Positions 16,713 to 24,973 of a stretch of DNA of 64,000 bases are shown one piece after another (within the stretch, counting starts at the first letter, position 1; every line of letters starts with the position of its first letter). The translations under genes were made by a program, and so were the position numbers. The notes under the pieces were generated by a model. That model was not told the origin of the DNA, searched no databases, and saw only the letters and a program-made list of their open reading frames with translations. This stretch comes from Candidatus Thorarchaeota archaeon (GTDB lineage: Archaea; Asgardarchaeota; Thorarchaeia; Thorarchaeales; Thorarchaeaceae), in NCBI GenBank assembly GCA_003345545.1, contig PRDH01000017.1:1-64000 (forward strand). Reading direction: 5' to 3'.

Positions 16713-18137
16713 TCATACCTCGCCGCCGAACGTGACATCATTGATGACGAGCTTGGGACCTCCCATACCCACAGGAAGAGGAAATTGATCACCCTTACCG
16801 CACCCCCCGAAATATCCGGATCGGAGTCTCAACTCTTTTGTTGCTCCTTCAACTCTGGAGAGTAGCTGGAGGATGTTACCTGAAAGAGAAACCTCTCGAA
16901 TCGGGTATTGGACTGCTCCGTTTTCGACCCAATATCCTCTGTCTGCCTTGAAGAGAAAACTACCATCCCCCTCGACCTGGCCGCCCGATGTTTGAATTGC
17001 ATAGATCCCCGTCCCGAGCAGCTCTAGTGCTTCTTCTTCGCTAAGTGTACCAGGAGAGAAGTATGTGTTGGTCATTCTTGGAATAGGCGGAAATACGAAA
17101 CTCACGGCCCTTGCATTTCCTGTCGGTTGCTGGTCTAGTTTCTTTGCTGTGCCCCTGTTGTGCAGGTAATGCCGCAGAACGCCTCTATCCAGAACTACTG
17201 TCTGATTTGCAGCTGTACCCTGGTCATCGTATGGAACCCACAATCCACCATGTTTCTTGATATCAGGGGTTCCACCGTCAATGATCGTTGCATGTTCTGT
17301 ACCCAGTGCTTTTCCGATTTTCTCAGTCAGTGGCGAACCTCCTGTCACAATGAAGTCCGCCTCACTAAGATGGCCAAACGACTCGTGAGCCAACACTCCA
17401 ACAAGTTCTTCCTCAACTAGGGCACGAAAGCTGCCTGCAGGGCAAGCCTTCGCTGAAAGCTGCTCTCTTGCCCACTTGCCAGCGTTTTCGCCTAGCTTTT
17501 CCGGAGTAGACTCACCTCGCTCAAACTCCTCAAGACCCAGTGTTCCGCCCCTTCTGTCTGATCCATTGACCATGGCTCCTGTATCCGTCTTTGATGTGAC
17601 TAATATGGTCAAATCTGTGACAAGGAATTCCCAACTGAGAGCGGCACCGTCACTGTTTGCAAACATCTTTGGACCGAACAGCTCTCCCCATAGCCCTCGG
17701 ACACTCCGAATGTTCTCGCCGTACTCCCTCGCGGACTCTACGGTTCTGTTGACCAAATCAATCTTGTGGCTGAGGTCTCTCTCCCTCGGGTGTATTCTCA
17801 CTTTATGTGTGTCCGTTTTCTTGCTCTTCGCAGCAGGTCTGCCATCAAAGGGCAGTTTCAGTGTTGCAGCGCTACTGGATGCCTTCGCCATTCTATATGC
17901 CTTCTCTGCGGCCAATCGAATGTCCTTTGTATCTTGACTGGACGTGAATGAAAAGCCTGAGGCGCCATCCACATACGCAGTAATGGCAAATCCCATTCTT
18001 GATTTGACTTGGATGTCCTGCCATGTGTCGTCAATCCGCTGAAGCGTTCTCAGTGTAAGATCATCGTATCTCGCTTCTATGAAATCTGCACCAAGATTCT
18101 CGCCAATATGGACACATTCCTGTAATTGATCCAGCAT
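16713..18137 (-). CDS. tldD: TldD zinc-metalloprotease catalytic subunit
   Basis: This 474-aa protein carries the family metal site HESFGH near residue 252 (LVGVLAHESFGHLSEADF), downstream of VEEE. Further TldD signatures are GTPDIKKHGGLWVPYDDQG and the ending LRSGYFGGCGKGDQFPLPVGMGGP. It is the catalytic half of the TldD/TldE heterodimer and is followed after 18 bases by tldE. The start is ATG 18137 with a GAGG further upstream. Both genes have ordinary length and no damage. Confidence 0.94.
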   Translation of the reverse strand: MLDQLQECVHIGENLGADFIEARYDDLTLRTLQRIDDTWQDIQVKSRMGFAITAYVDGASGFSFTSSQDTKDIRLAAEKAYRMAKASSSAATLKLPFDGRPAAKSKKTDTHKVRIHPRERDLSHKIDLVNRTVESAREYGENIRSVRGLWGELFGPKMFANSDGAALSWEFLVTDLTILVTSKTDTGAMVNGSDRRGGTLGLEEFERGESTPEKLGENAGKWAREQLSAKACPAGSFRALVEEELVGVLAHESFGHLSEADFIVTGGSPLTEKIGKALGTEHATIIDGGTPDIKKHGGLWVPYDDQGTAANQTVVLDRGVLRHYLHNRGTAKKLDQQPTGNARAVSFVFPPIPRMTNTYFSPGTLSEEEALELLGTGIYAIQTSGGQVEGDGSFLFKADRGYWVENGAVQYPIREVSLSGNILQLLSRVEGATKELRLRSGYFGGCGKGDQFPLPVGMGGPKLVINDVTFGGEV

Positions 18138-18358
18138 ATCTTTGGAACCTCACTATCATCAAGTGATTCAGGATGCATGAAACTGGTCACTACCTATTGA
18201 GCTTCTGGTCATTACTGCCCACTGGGTGGCCACTCAGGAAAATGCGAGCTCGTGGCTAGGTATCATTTGGCATCCGTATTCTGGCGAGTGAATACTAGCC
18301 TGCTCTTAAAGGATGGCTCCAGAGCAGAGTTTGTGTAAAGTGACTATTTCCTGCCTGC

Positions 18359-19108
18359 TTACAAGATTCTGTACCAGTAGTCGTACATGGTTTCGAAACC
18401 CATTGATTCGTAGAGCTCCAGAGCTTCTGTGTTGCTTGCTTCGACCTGAATAAATGCTCTTGCTGCCCCGAGGTCCTCCCCCCACATCACCAGACCGCAG
18501 GTGACAGACCATCCAACACCACGATGCTGATACTCCGGAATTGTTCTGATAGAGAAGAGACCAAGCCATTTCTCTCTGACTACACCAAGACCCACTCCTG
18601 CAATCTTGCCGTCAATCATGACGCGAGCAATTCCCTTTTCACCCTCGATTCTGTTGATGATTCCTCGCCTCGCCTCGATAGCAGCTTCTCCCATCCCTGA
18701 TTCGTACATCAGTGTATTGATGGAGTCATCATTGACCTTGATGATGTCGACAGGAACCTTAGGGTAGAAACTGGACAATTCATCAATAGACATCGTCTGA
18801 ATATGGGTCAACCTACCTTTTTCAAAGCCCATATTTGCGAGGCCTTCATCTATATCCTTGGGTTCGCTCGCCTCAGTGACTTTGAAAGCAGGTGGCGTTC
18901 CTCTCTGGTTATAGAATGCGATGACGTGTCTTATTGCCTCCTCAAGTTGCACCTCTTCGATTGACCCAAGCGGAAGGACACTATTGGCTCTCCATGTTAT
19001 GCCGTCATTCCAGTTCATTATCCACCCTGTGTACCTCTCAGTTTCTCTCGCCGGCCAGAACTGGGCTGTCAGATATTCCATCTCTTTGATGTCCTTGGAT
19101 GACACCAT
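18359..19108 (-). CDS. GNAT-family N-acetyltransferase
   Basis: This 249-aa protein has a GNAT domain in its C-terminal half: IAGVGLGVVREKWLGLFSIRTI (strand 4), then the acetyl-CoA pyrophosphate-binding EYQHRGVGWSVT, and IQVEASNTEALELYESMGFETMYDYW (motif B). The N-terminal 120 residues form a separate, GNAT-like or substrate-binding region. The substrate is unknown. The gene is divergent from the VOC protein at 19214, with a TATA-like CTATAAGTG near 19147 on the minus strand. Confidence 0.8.
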   Translation of the reverse strand: MVSSKDIKEMEYLTAQFWPARETERYTGWIMNWNDGITWRANSVLPLGSIEEVQLEEAIRHVIAFYNQRGTPPAFKVTEASEPKDIDEGLANMGFEKGRLTHIQTMSIDELSSFYPKVPVDIIKVNDDSINTLMYESGMGEAAIEARRGIINRIEGEKGIARVMIDGKIAGVGLGVVREKWLGLFSIRTIPEYQHRGVGWSVTCGLVMWGEDLGAARAFIQVEASNTEALELYESMGFETMYDYWYRIL

Positions 19109-19213
19109 ATCGATTCCCTACTATTCCTGCGTACGATGTTCACACTTATAGTAGTTTCATCCAGCTCTGCCAGAACGATATACTTATTATTCACAATAGT
19201 TAAAACCTGGCCC

Positions 19214-19582
19214 ATGTCACGAGTAATTCATTTTGAGATTCTTGCAGATGATGCTAAGCGCATCTCTCGATTCTATGAGAGAGTATTCGGATGGACAGTT
19301 CAGAAGTGGAATGGGCCTATTGACTACTGGTTTCTTATGACCGGAGATCCAAAGGAACCAGGTATTGATGGTGCCTTTGCAATGAGACAAGGTCCCGATG
19401 ATTTCAACGTAAACACAATCGGCGTTCCCTCGATTGATGATGCTATCAAGAGGATTACCAAGAATGGTGGCAAGATCATTCGACCAAAAAGCACGCTGCC
19501 TGGCGTGGGCTATCTTGCTTACTTCAAAGATACAGAAGGCAACATCTGGGGCATAATGCAGAGTGATACTTCTGCAAAGTGA
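19214..19582 (+). CDS. VOC (glyoxalase/bleomycin-resistance) superfamily protein
   Basis: The protein is 122 aa from ATG 19214, about 30 bases after a TATA element (GATATACTTATT), so a leaderless mRNA is likely; the frame is open further upstream but not protein-like. It has the two beta-alpha-beta-beta-beta modules of a single-chain VOC protein: VIHFEILADDAKRISRFYERVFGW, then FNVNTIGVPSIDDAIKRITKNGGKII and the ending YFKDTEGNIWGIMQ. Metal-type positions H (VIHFE) and E (TEGN) are present. Such proteins are often lyases, isomerases or binding proteins; the substrate is unknown. Confidence 0.85.
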   Translation: MSRVIHFEILADDAKRISRFYERVFGWTVQKWNGPIDYWFLMTGDPKEPGIDGAFAMRQGPDDFNVNTIGVPSIDDAIKRITKNGGKIIRPKSTLPGVGYLAYFKDTEGNIWGIMQSDTSAK

Positions 19583-19591
19583 ACGATAAAA

Positions 19592-19609
19592 CGCAAGACC
19601 TTTCTTGCG
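19592..19609. other. Perfect 7-bp hairpin between VOC gene and methyltransferase gene
   Basis: CGCAAGA-CCTT-TCTTGCG forms a 7-bp stem with a tetraloop, 9 bases after the VOC stop and 27 bases before the methyltransferase start. No T-tract follows. It could be a terminator of the VOC gene or a leader structure of the methyltransferase mRNA. Confidence 0.4.
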
Positions 19610-19636
19610 GGTCTCACGACAGTCTGATGACCCATC

Positions 19637-21874
19637 TTGGAAGATAGAATCAGAAGTCTGGCATGGTCAATGCTCTGTGATGTTCGCGATCATGCCGCTC
19701 TAGATTCCTCACACAAGTCAAGAGTTCAGATTGATCCAGTACGTCTTGCAGCGCTGAATTGGATTGTCACCTATCGCTTTGGCAATGACTATCTAGGTCT
19801 CAATGAGGACCAGTTGCTGTTCTCTGAGCTCTCCTACGAGAGTGAGAAACGCGGAGCAGCTAGGAAAGAAGTGGGAGAACTTGCTCGGTCAATAATTGAG
19901 GGGCTGAAACTGGAGCAATACGACAGGATTAAGAGAATCCCTCTAAATGACTTCATTGAGCTCCTAGGGCGAATTCACGCTCTAGGTTCATATCAATTAC
20001 CTCCCACCATACAGCAGGCTTCGTTTCAGAAACCTCTTGGTGCTTTCTACACACCTCAATCTCTTGCAGATTATATTGTACGGCTCACACTGGGACCGAG
20101 ACTGCGAGAGCATGTTCGTTATGTCAGAAAGAAAGGCATCTCTGCATTCAGAAGTCTTGCCTCCCTGCTTACGGTAGATCCTGCCTGTGGCTCTGGCGTG
20201 TTCCTTGTCTCAGCACTGCGGGCAATGAAGCAGGCATTACATGATGCCACTCAAGTCCTCGAGCGCATAGGCATTTCAAAGGATGAAATCGATGACTCAC
20301 TTACGGATGGCTCTCCACGAATCTATGGGGTGGACCTAGATGCGGGAGCATTGGAGGTTGCTGATGTATCACTGCGCATCGTGGAAAGCTCAGGGTCTCC
20401 GACATTCGGAAGCAGTCACATTGGTTCGACTCTGAAGAGAGGGAATTCCCTTATTTCGCTTAACGGTATTTCAGATATATCCAATCACCGATGTTTCTTC
20501 CGCAATCCAGATGGAAGGACTCCATTTGAATGGCGAAACGCATTCAAGGAGGTGTTTTGCCCGGAGCAGGGGGGCTTTGACTTCGTTGTGATGAATCCGC
20601 CCTACGAACGCCTAAAGCCAAACTTGGCAGAGTTCATGAGAGAGCAGTTGCTGAGTGGCGAGAGGGAGATTCATGCGAGTAGGTTTGAGGAATACAAGGC
20701 TGATATCCGCGAGAGTTCAAGGTACTTCCGTGAATCGAAGGAATTCCATCTCGCGACGAGCTATTCCCTCAATACGTACCAACTCTTCATCGAGCGAGCA
20801 TTGCAGATCATAAAGACAAATGGCAATATCGGATTCATCGTACCATCAAACATCTTGTCTGATATTTCAACGGCGCGCCTTAGGCAGGAGCTTCTTCTTC
20901 GAAATGTCGTGAACGTTATTGATGAGTTCCCGGAGGCATCGAGGCTTTTCACTGGTGTGACACAGTCGGTGTCTATAATCAGTCTGACGAAAGGAGGTCG
21001 CACGGGCATCTTTGAGATTGGTCTGAATCGAACTGGCGTGAACGATGCTTCCAGACGTGGGAGGCACAAAGTCAATCTCTGGCGGATTCTCCAGACCATG
21101 GGTCAGTCACTTGTCATACCCCGTGTAGATGCGCTCGGTCTCGCATACTTGGAGATAATGCACAGACAGCCATCTCTCTCATCACTAGGCTGGATTCTGG
21201 CGAGGCGCGGTGAATTAGACCTCACTCTGAACAAGACGTATATTTCCTCTGATGAATCAGACGCAAGGCTGATCAGAGGATCTCATATCAGACGTTTCCA
21301 TCTCACAGAGGCCGTGCGCGCTCCGGAATTCGTTGACTTGGAATCATTTCGAAGGACTCTCAATGCATCGGAGCGGTCAGAACATGTCTCGATGAAGCGA
21401 ATCATCTGCCAGCAGATCTCAAACATGGGACAGAGATGGAGACTGAAATTTGCTCCAGTTGAACCTCTCACGATTCTTTCCAACTCGTGCAACTATCTAG
21501 TGGATATGCATCCTGATTCGTCTAGATACTTAGATTTTCTTCTGGGAATCCTGAACTCAGAGCTTCTTAACTGGAGATTCCAGATTGCGAGCTCGAATAA
21601 TCACGTGTCTATTCGTGAACTTCAGAGTCTACCTATATCGCAGCCTTCAAGCGGGCAGAGCAAATTGGAACAAACAGTGGTCAGGGAGGTTCAGAAGCTC
21701 AAGGCTGGAACCCGTGATTTTTCGGCTCCGCTGGATGCGTCAACCTTTGCGCTCTATGGACTAGGGGTGAAAGAGGCTAATGGAATTCTCACCCTGCGAA
21801 AGACTCCTGAGAATCAAAGCGATGAAATCCTTGATGAGCTGTCGAAGATGGAGGGAGAAAGTCTTTCAGGATAG
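19637..21874 (+). CDS. N6-adenine DNA methyltransferase (Eco57I/TaqI-like) with C-terminal specificity domain
   Basis: This 745-aa protein starts at TTG 19637. Residues about 130-150 carry the motif-X-like QKPLGAFYTPQSLADYIV, followed by motif I VDPACGSGVFL near 181, GVDLD (motif II) and motif IV MNPPYERL near 320. These define a gamma-class N6-adenine methylase that transfers a methyl group from SAM to adenine in DNA. Residues about 500-680 resemble TaqI-type target-recognition domains (LIRGSHIRRFHLTE, LLGILNSELLNWRF). No PD-ExK nuclease motif is evident in the N-terminal 130 residues. The cytosine methyltransferase gene begins 3 bases after the stop, so they are certainly co-transcribed. 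Confidence 0.88.
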   Translation: MEDRIRSLAWSMLCDVRDHAALDSSHKSRVQIDPVRLAALNWIVTYRFGNDYLGLNEDQLLFSELSYESEKRGAARKEVGELARSIIEGLKLEQYDRIKRIPLNDFIELLGRIHALGSYQLPPTIQQASFQKPLGAFYTPQSLADYIVRLTLGPRLREHVRYVRKKGISAFRSLASLLTVDPACGSGVFLVSALRAMKQALHDATQVLERIGISKDEIDDSLTDGSPRIYGVDLDAGALEVADVSLRIVESSGSPTFGSSHIGSTLKRGNSLISLNGISDISNHRCFFRNPDGRTPFEWRNAFKEVFCPEQGGFDFVVMNPPYERLKPNLAEFMREQLLSGEREIHASRFEEYKADIRESSRYFRESKEFHLATSYSLNTYQLFIERALQIIKTNGNIGFIVPSNILSDISTARLRQELLLRNVVNVIDEFPEASRLFTGVTQSVSIISLTKGGRTGIFEIGLNRTGVNDASRRGRHKVNLWRILQTMGQSLVIPRVDALGLAYLEIMHRQPSLSSLGWILARRGELDLTLNKTYISSDESDARLIRGSHIRRFHLTEAVRAPEFVDLESFRRTLNASERSEHVSMKRIICQQISNMGQRWRLKFAPVEPLTILSNSCNYLVDMHPDSSRYLDFLLGILNSELLNWRFQIASSNNHVSIRELQSLPISQPSSGQSKLEQTVVREVQKLKAGTRDFSAPLDASTFALYGLGVKEANGILTLRKTPENQSDEILDELSKMEGESLSG

Positions 21875-21877
21875 AGG

Positions 21878-23128
21878 GTGGCTCTTGTTCTCGTGAATTC
21901 CGTTTCAGCTAATGCAGAGGCGCCTGAACAGGATGTTGACAACATGCTGTACAATCATACATGTGCGACGCTAAGCGAACTTGACATGGAGATTGTCCGC
22001 TCAGTTCCATCAGGTGGCAATTGGAGGAATCTGCCTGAGGCGACAATTGCAAAGTCAGCAAGACTCACTCAAATCTACAATTCAGGCGGTCGCACAACAT
22101 ATTATGGCCGCCTGAGCGGTGAACTCCCGAGCTACACGATTAACACATACTTCAATCGACCAGGAAACGGCACCTTCATACACCCAACTCAGAACCGCCT
22201 AATCTCTATGCGGGAGGCGGCGCGATTGCAGTCCTTTCCTGATAGATACCGATTTCTCGGTAGCTTCAGTTCTCGGTTCAAACAGATTGGTAACGCTGTT
22301 CCTCCTCTTCTTGGCAAGGTACTTGGAGATGGACTCAAGTGCGGTTTCTATGTTGACTTGTTTTGTGGGGCAGGAGGTCTATCCGAAGGACTGAGGCAGG
22401 CAGGTCATCGAGTTCTCGTAGCGACGGACCTCAACCGCCACATGTGCGAAACGTATCGATTGAATCACGAGAACGCCACAGTTGTTCAAGCCAATGTTCT
22501 CAATGAGGCAGACACGGACAATCTCATTGATACTATTGAATCAAAGCTCAAGGGACGGACGCTGAATCTACTGGCTGGTGGCCCGCCGTGCCAAGGATTC
22601 TCAACTGCTGGTAAACGGTCACCTTCGGATGTTCGCAATTCCTTGATCTTCAGGACCTTAGTCTTCATCCACAAACTGCGTCCCGAGAATGTCCTTATCG
22701 AGAATGTTCCAGGGATTCGATGGATACGTCAAGGTCGATTGTTGAAGACTATGCTTGATGCACTAACGAGAGAAGGCTATCATCACAGCACTTTGGTGTT
22801 GAAAGCAGAGGAGTACGGAGTGCCGCAGCGAAGAAGGCGTGTATTCATCATGGCGGCTCGTAATGGGGATTTGGCCGAGAAGCCCGATGCTCTATTCTCA
22901 TCGGTTGCGGACCCTAGTGCAAGAGGTGATACCATAACAGGGAGTCATTCTCTTCCACCACCGATTACAGTGTCTGAAGCTATACAGGATTTGCCTGAGA
23001 TTCCTTCTGGTGGCGGCGTGGATTCCATCGAATATGACCGCTCTAAGATACACTCAGACTATCAAAAATACATGAGAGGTCTTGTTTCCATTGACAATCT
23101 TATCGCGAGGAGAGCTGAACAAGCTTGA
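21878..23128 (+). CDS. Circularly permuted cytosine-5 DNA methyltransferase
   Basis: The 416-aa protein carries all m5C-methyltransferase motifs but in rotated order. Residues 1-145 hold the part that is normally C-terminal: SVPSGGNWRNLP, the YYGRLSG strand with PSYTI (motif IX region), HPTQNRLISMREAARLQSFPD near 101-121, and QIGNAVPP at about 135 (motif X). Then come motif I DLFCGAGGLSEG near 159, the catalytic loop GGPPCQGFS near 233 (Cys237), ENVPG near 275, and QRRRRVF near 316. The protein ends soon after YQKYMRG, exactly where ordinary enzymes continue into the segment now at the N-terminus. GTG start with GAGGG upstream. Permuted m5C enzymes such as M.BssHII are known. Target sequence unknown; no restriction nuclease gene lies alongside. 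Confidence 0.9.
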   Translation: MALVLVNSVSANAEAPEQDVDNMLYNHTCATLSELDMEIVRSVPSGGNWRNLPEATIAKSARLTQIYNSGGRTTYYGRLSGELPSYTINTYFNRPGNGTFIHPTQNRLISMREAARLQSFPDRYRFLGSFSSRFKQIGNAVPPLLGKVLGDGLKCGFYVDLFCGAGGLSEGLRQAGHRVLVATDLNRHMCETYRLNHENATVVQANVLNEADTDNLIDTIESKLKGRTLNLLAGGPPCQGFSTAGKRSPSDVRNSLIFRTLVFIHKLRPENVLIENVPGIRWIRQGRLLKTMLDALTREGYHHSTLVLKAEEYGVPQRRRRVFIMAARNGDLAEKPDALFSSVADPSARGDTITGSHSLPPPITVSEAIQDLPEIPSGGGVDSIEYDRSKIHSDYQKYMRGLVSIDNLIARRAEQA

Positions 23129-23147
23129 TTAGTGAAAAGACCTTCTG

Positions 23148-24890
23148 TTGGCAAGAACGGTGATACTGGGTGAGACTGGAGACCCGATGAGCTTGATTGC
23201 GAGAGCCATATTATACGATCTGCTTGGTTCAAAAGCACTGGCATCGCTGTCGTTCATTAAAGATGACATAACCGAGGACTTCATTGCTACTGTAGTGAAC
23301 GAGTACCATGCACTAATCCAGGAAGACGCAGCTCGAAGCTTCATAGTGACGGATGTACATGGTCGTCCTGCAAGTATTAGTAGAGTAAGTGATATGACTC
23401 TAGTCATCGCTGTGAGCGAGTCTGAAACATTCACAGATGAAGAGATAGCGCGGCTTCAGGAGTTTCAGAAAGTTGTTTCATCAGAGATTACCGTCAAATC
23501 AGTTCGCCACTTCAAGTATGAGTTCTCTGCTGTAGCAGATGCTCATCTTCGAACTCCCCTCGATATCTGCTTTGTGACTGCTGCTGAGCATTCTGACGAT
23601 AACAAGTCAGTGATTGCTGTAGAAAGCCTTCTTGAGATTAGGCAGCATACGGGTGAGCAGTTCTCAGAGGTGATGAAAATCGGTCCGTACGCGGTCCGGG
23701 CGACGCGGGCGATCTACCCCGAACTCGTCAAGGATACATGGCCCGATGTCATGAAATCCGTTGGGTTATTTGCATTGGTCATTTCAAAAGGTATGACAAA
23801 GAGCGATATGATTCGGGACGCCGTTTTCAAGATTCGCAAAGCATCAAGTGCGCGGATAATAGTGATTCCTGGTTCCGACGACGACCTTGAGGCTGCACGA
23901 GAGTTTGAGATTCAACATGGTGTTGATCTCTGTGATACAGTTTCTCCTAGACCCATCAATCTACTCCTCTCAGCTATGGCCTATGGCGGTTTCTGCGATA
24001 TGCAACCAGAGCTGGCACTGCAGAAATGGGAAATAGAATCTATGATTCGTGAGCCCAATGCCCCTCAAGAAGTACCCACTGCTGATGTGGGGCATAAGGC
24101 ATTCTTTGTTGTGGACCGCAGAACAGGGGAGGCTGTATACAGCTACTACTACGACGAGAGATCTGGGCTGTTGGAGGTGGCTCCGAACATCGTCGCAGCC
24201 ATATCCTCCTTCAAGATAGATCAAACGGGCCCTACTGAAACCTCTGTGTTCAGAACAGGTGACTTGAGCTACATCACAATTGAACGAAGCGACTATGTGT
24301 TCACGTTAATCACTGGGAGTGAGGCAAACGTAGAGGCTCTGAGATCCCGTTTCTCGTTCCTTCCAGACCTATTCCTCGACGAGATTCCTAAACCATCTGA
24401 AGATCCTACTGACCTCTTCAGGTCTCCTCTCTTCACAATCAAGTTGCTGGCTACTCTCCCCCCTGCTGTGCTGCCTGGGAGGGTGGCACCGACTCAAAAA
24501 CGGCCTCTAGTTTGGGAGCGATTTGAGCACGCGCCAGTGCGTGAATTCCTTGAAGCTGTTTGGTATCGACTGAATGGCACACTTACAATATCTAAATTGG
24601 CGCCAGGAAGAGGTCCGGAGTTGATTCTCGGCGCAATTCACCTTCTCAACCGGTTGGGCGCCATAGATTGCCAGCTGAGAGTACAGCCTGATGACATTCC
24701 CTCACTAGTGGTTATTCCCGATAAGGATGTGATGTCCCTCTATGAGGGTCTTAGTACTATCCTCGCGCTGGTTGATGGATCCCTTGGTATTCAAGATATT
24801 GCACACACCTTGGGACTGCAGCCCAGCGTCCTTCAGAAAGTCTTTGCTGAGCTACATAGGCGGGGAATAATCTCATTGACTGCGAAATGA
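23148..24890 (+). CDS. Longin/degenerate-GTPase/winged-helix protein (pseudo-GTPase partner)
   Basis: The 580-aa protein is a paralogue of the next gene, aligned by eye over its whole length. Residues 1-135: a longin-like domain (FIKDDITEDF parallels FVDKDITDF in the partner). Residues 136-280: a Ras-like fold without nucleotide motifs. The P-loop is replaced by VTAAEHSDDNK (143-153), WDFAGQ by RATRAIY (184-190) and NKQD by PGSDDD (241-246). Residues about 315-410: a second longin/roadblock-like domain (KAFFVVDRRTGEAVYSYYY). Residues about 455-580: two winged-helix-like units (LILGAIHLLNRLGAID; IQDIAHTLGLQPSVLQKVFAELHRRGIISL). Inference: a non-GTP-binding partner of the downstream GTPase. TTG start, 19 bases after the methyltransferase gene. 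Confidence 0.75.
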   Translation: MARTVILGETGDPMSLIARAILYDLLGSKALASLSFIKDDITEDFIATVVNEYHALIQEDAARSFIVTDVHGRPASISRVSDMTLVIAVSESETFTDEEIARLQEFQKVVSSEITVKSVRHFKYEFSAVADAHLRTPLDICFVTAAEHSDDNKSVIAVESLLEIRQHTGEQFSEVMKIGPYAVRATRAIYPELVKDTWPDVMKSVGLFALVISKGMTKSDMIRDAVFKIRKASSARIIVIPGSDDDLEAAREFEIQHGVDLCDTVSPRPINLLLSAMAYGGFCDMQPELALQKWEIESMIREPNAPQEVPTADVGHKAFFVVDRRTGEAVYSYYYDERSGLLEVAPNIVAAISSFKIDQTGPTETSVFRTGDLSYITIERSDYVFTLITGSEANVEALRSRFSFLPDLFLDEIPKPSEDPTDLFRSPLFTIKLLATLPPAVLPGRVAPTQKRPLVWERFEHAPVREFLEAVWYRLNGTLTISKLAPGRGPELILGAIHLLNRLGAIDCQLRVQPDDIPSLVVIPDKDVMSLYEGLSTILALVDGSLGIQDIAHTLGLQPSVLQKVFAELHRRGIISLTAK

Positions 24891-24973
24891 TGTCATAGCA
24901 AGCTTGAAACGGGCAAGAAATACAGATAACATCTAAAACTAGGACAATCTTAGACAGAGAACGTGAAAAGTCG

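Noticed and set aside
19637..23128. Restriction-modification system
   Set aside because: Two methyltransferases are present but no PD-(D/E)XK, HNH or helicase/translocase gene lies beside them, so only methylation is supported.
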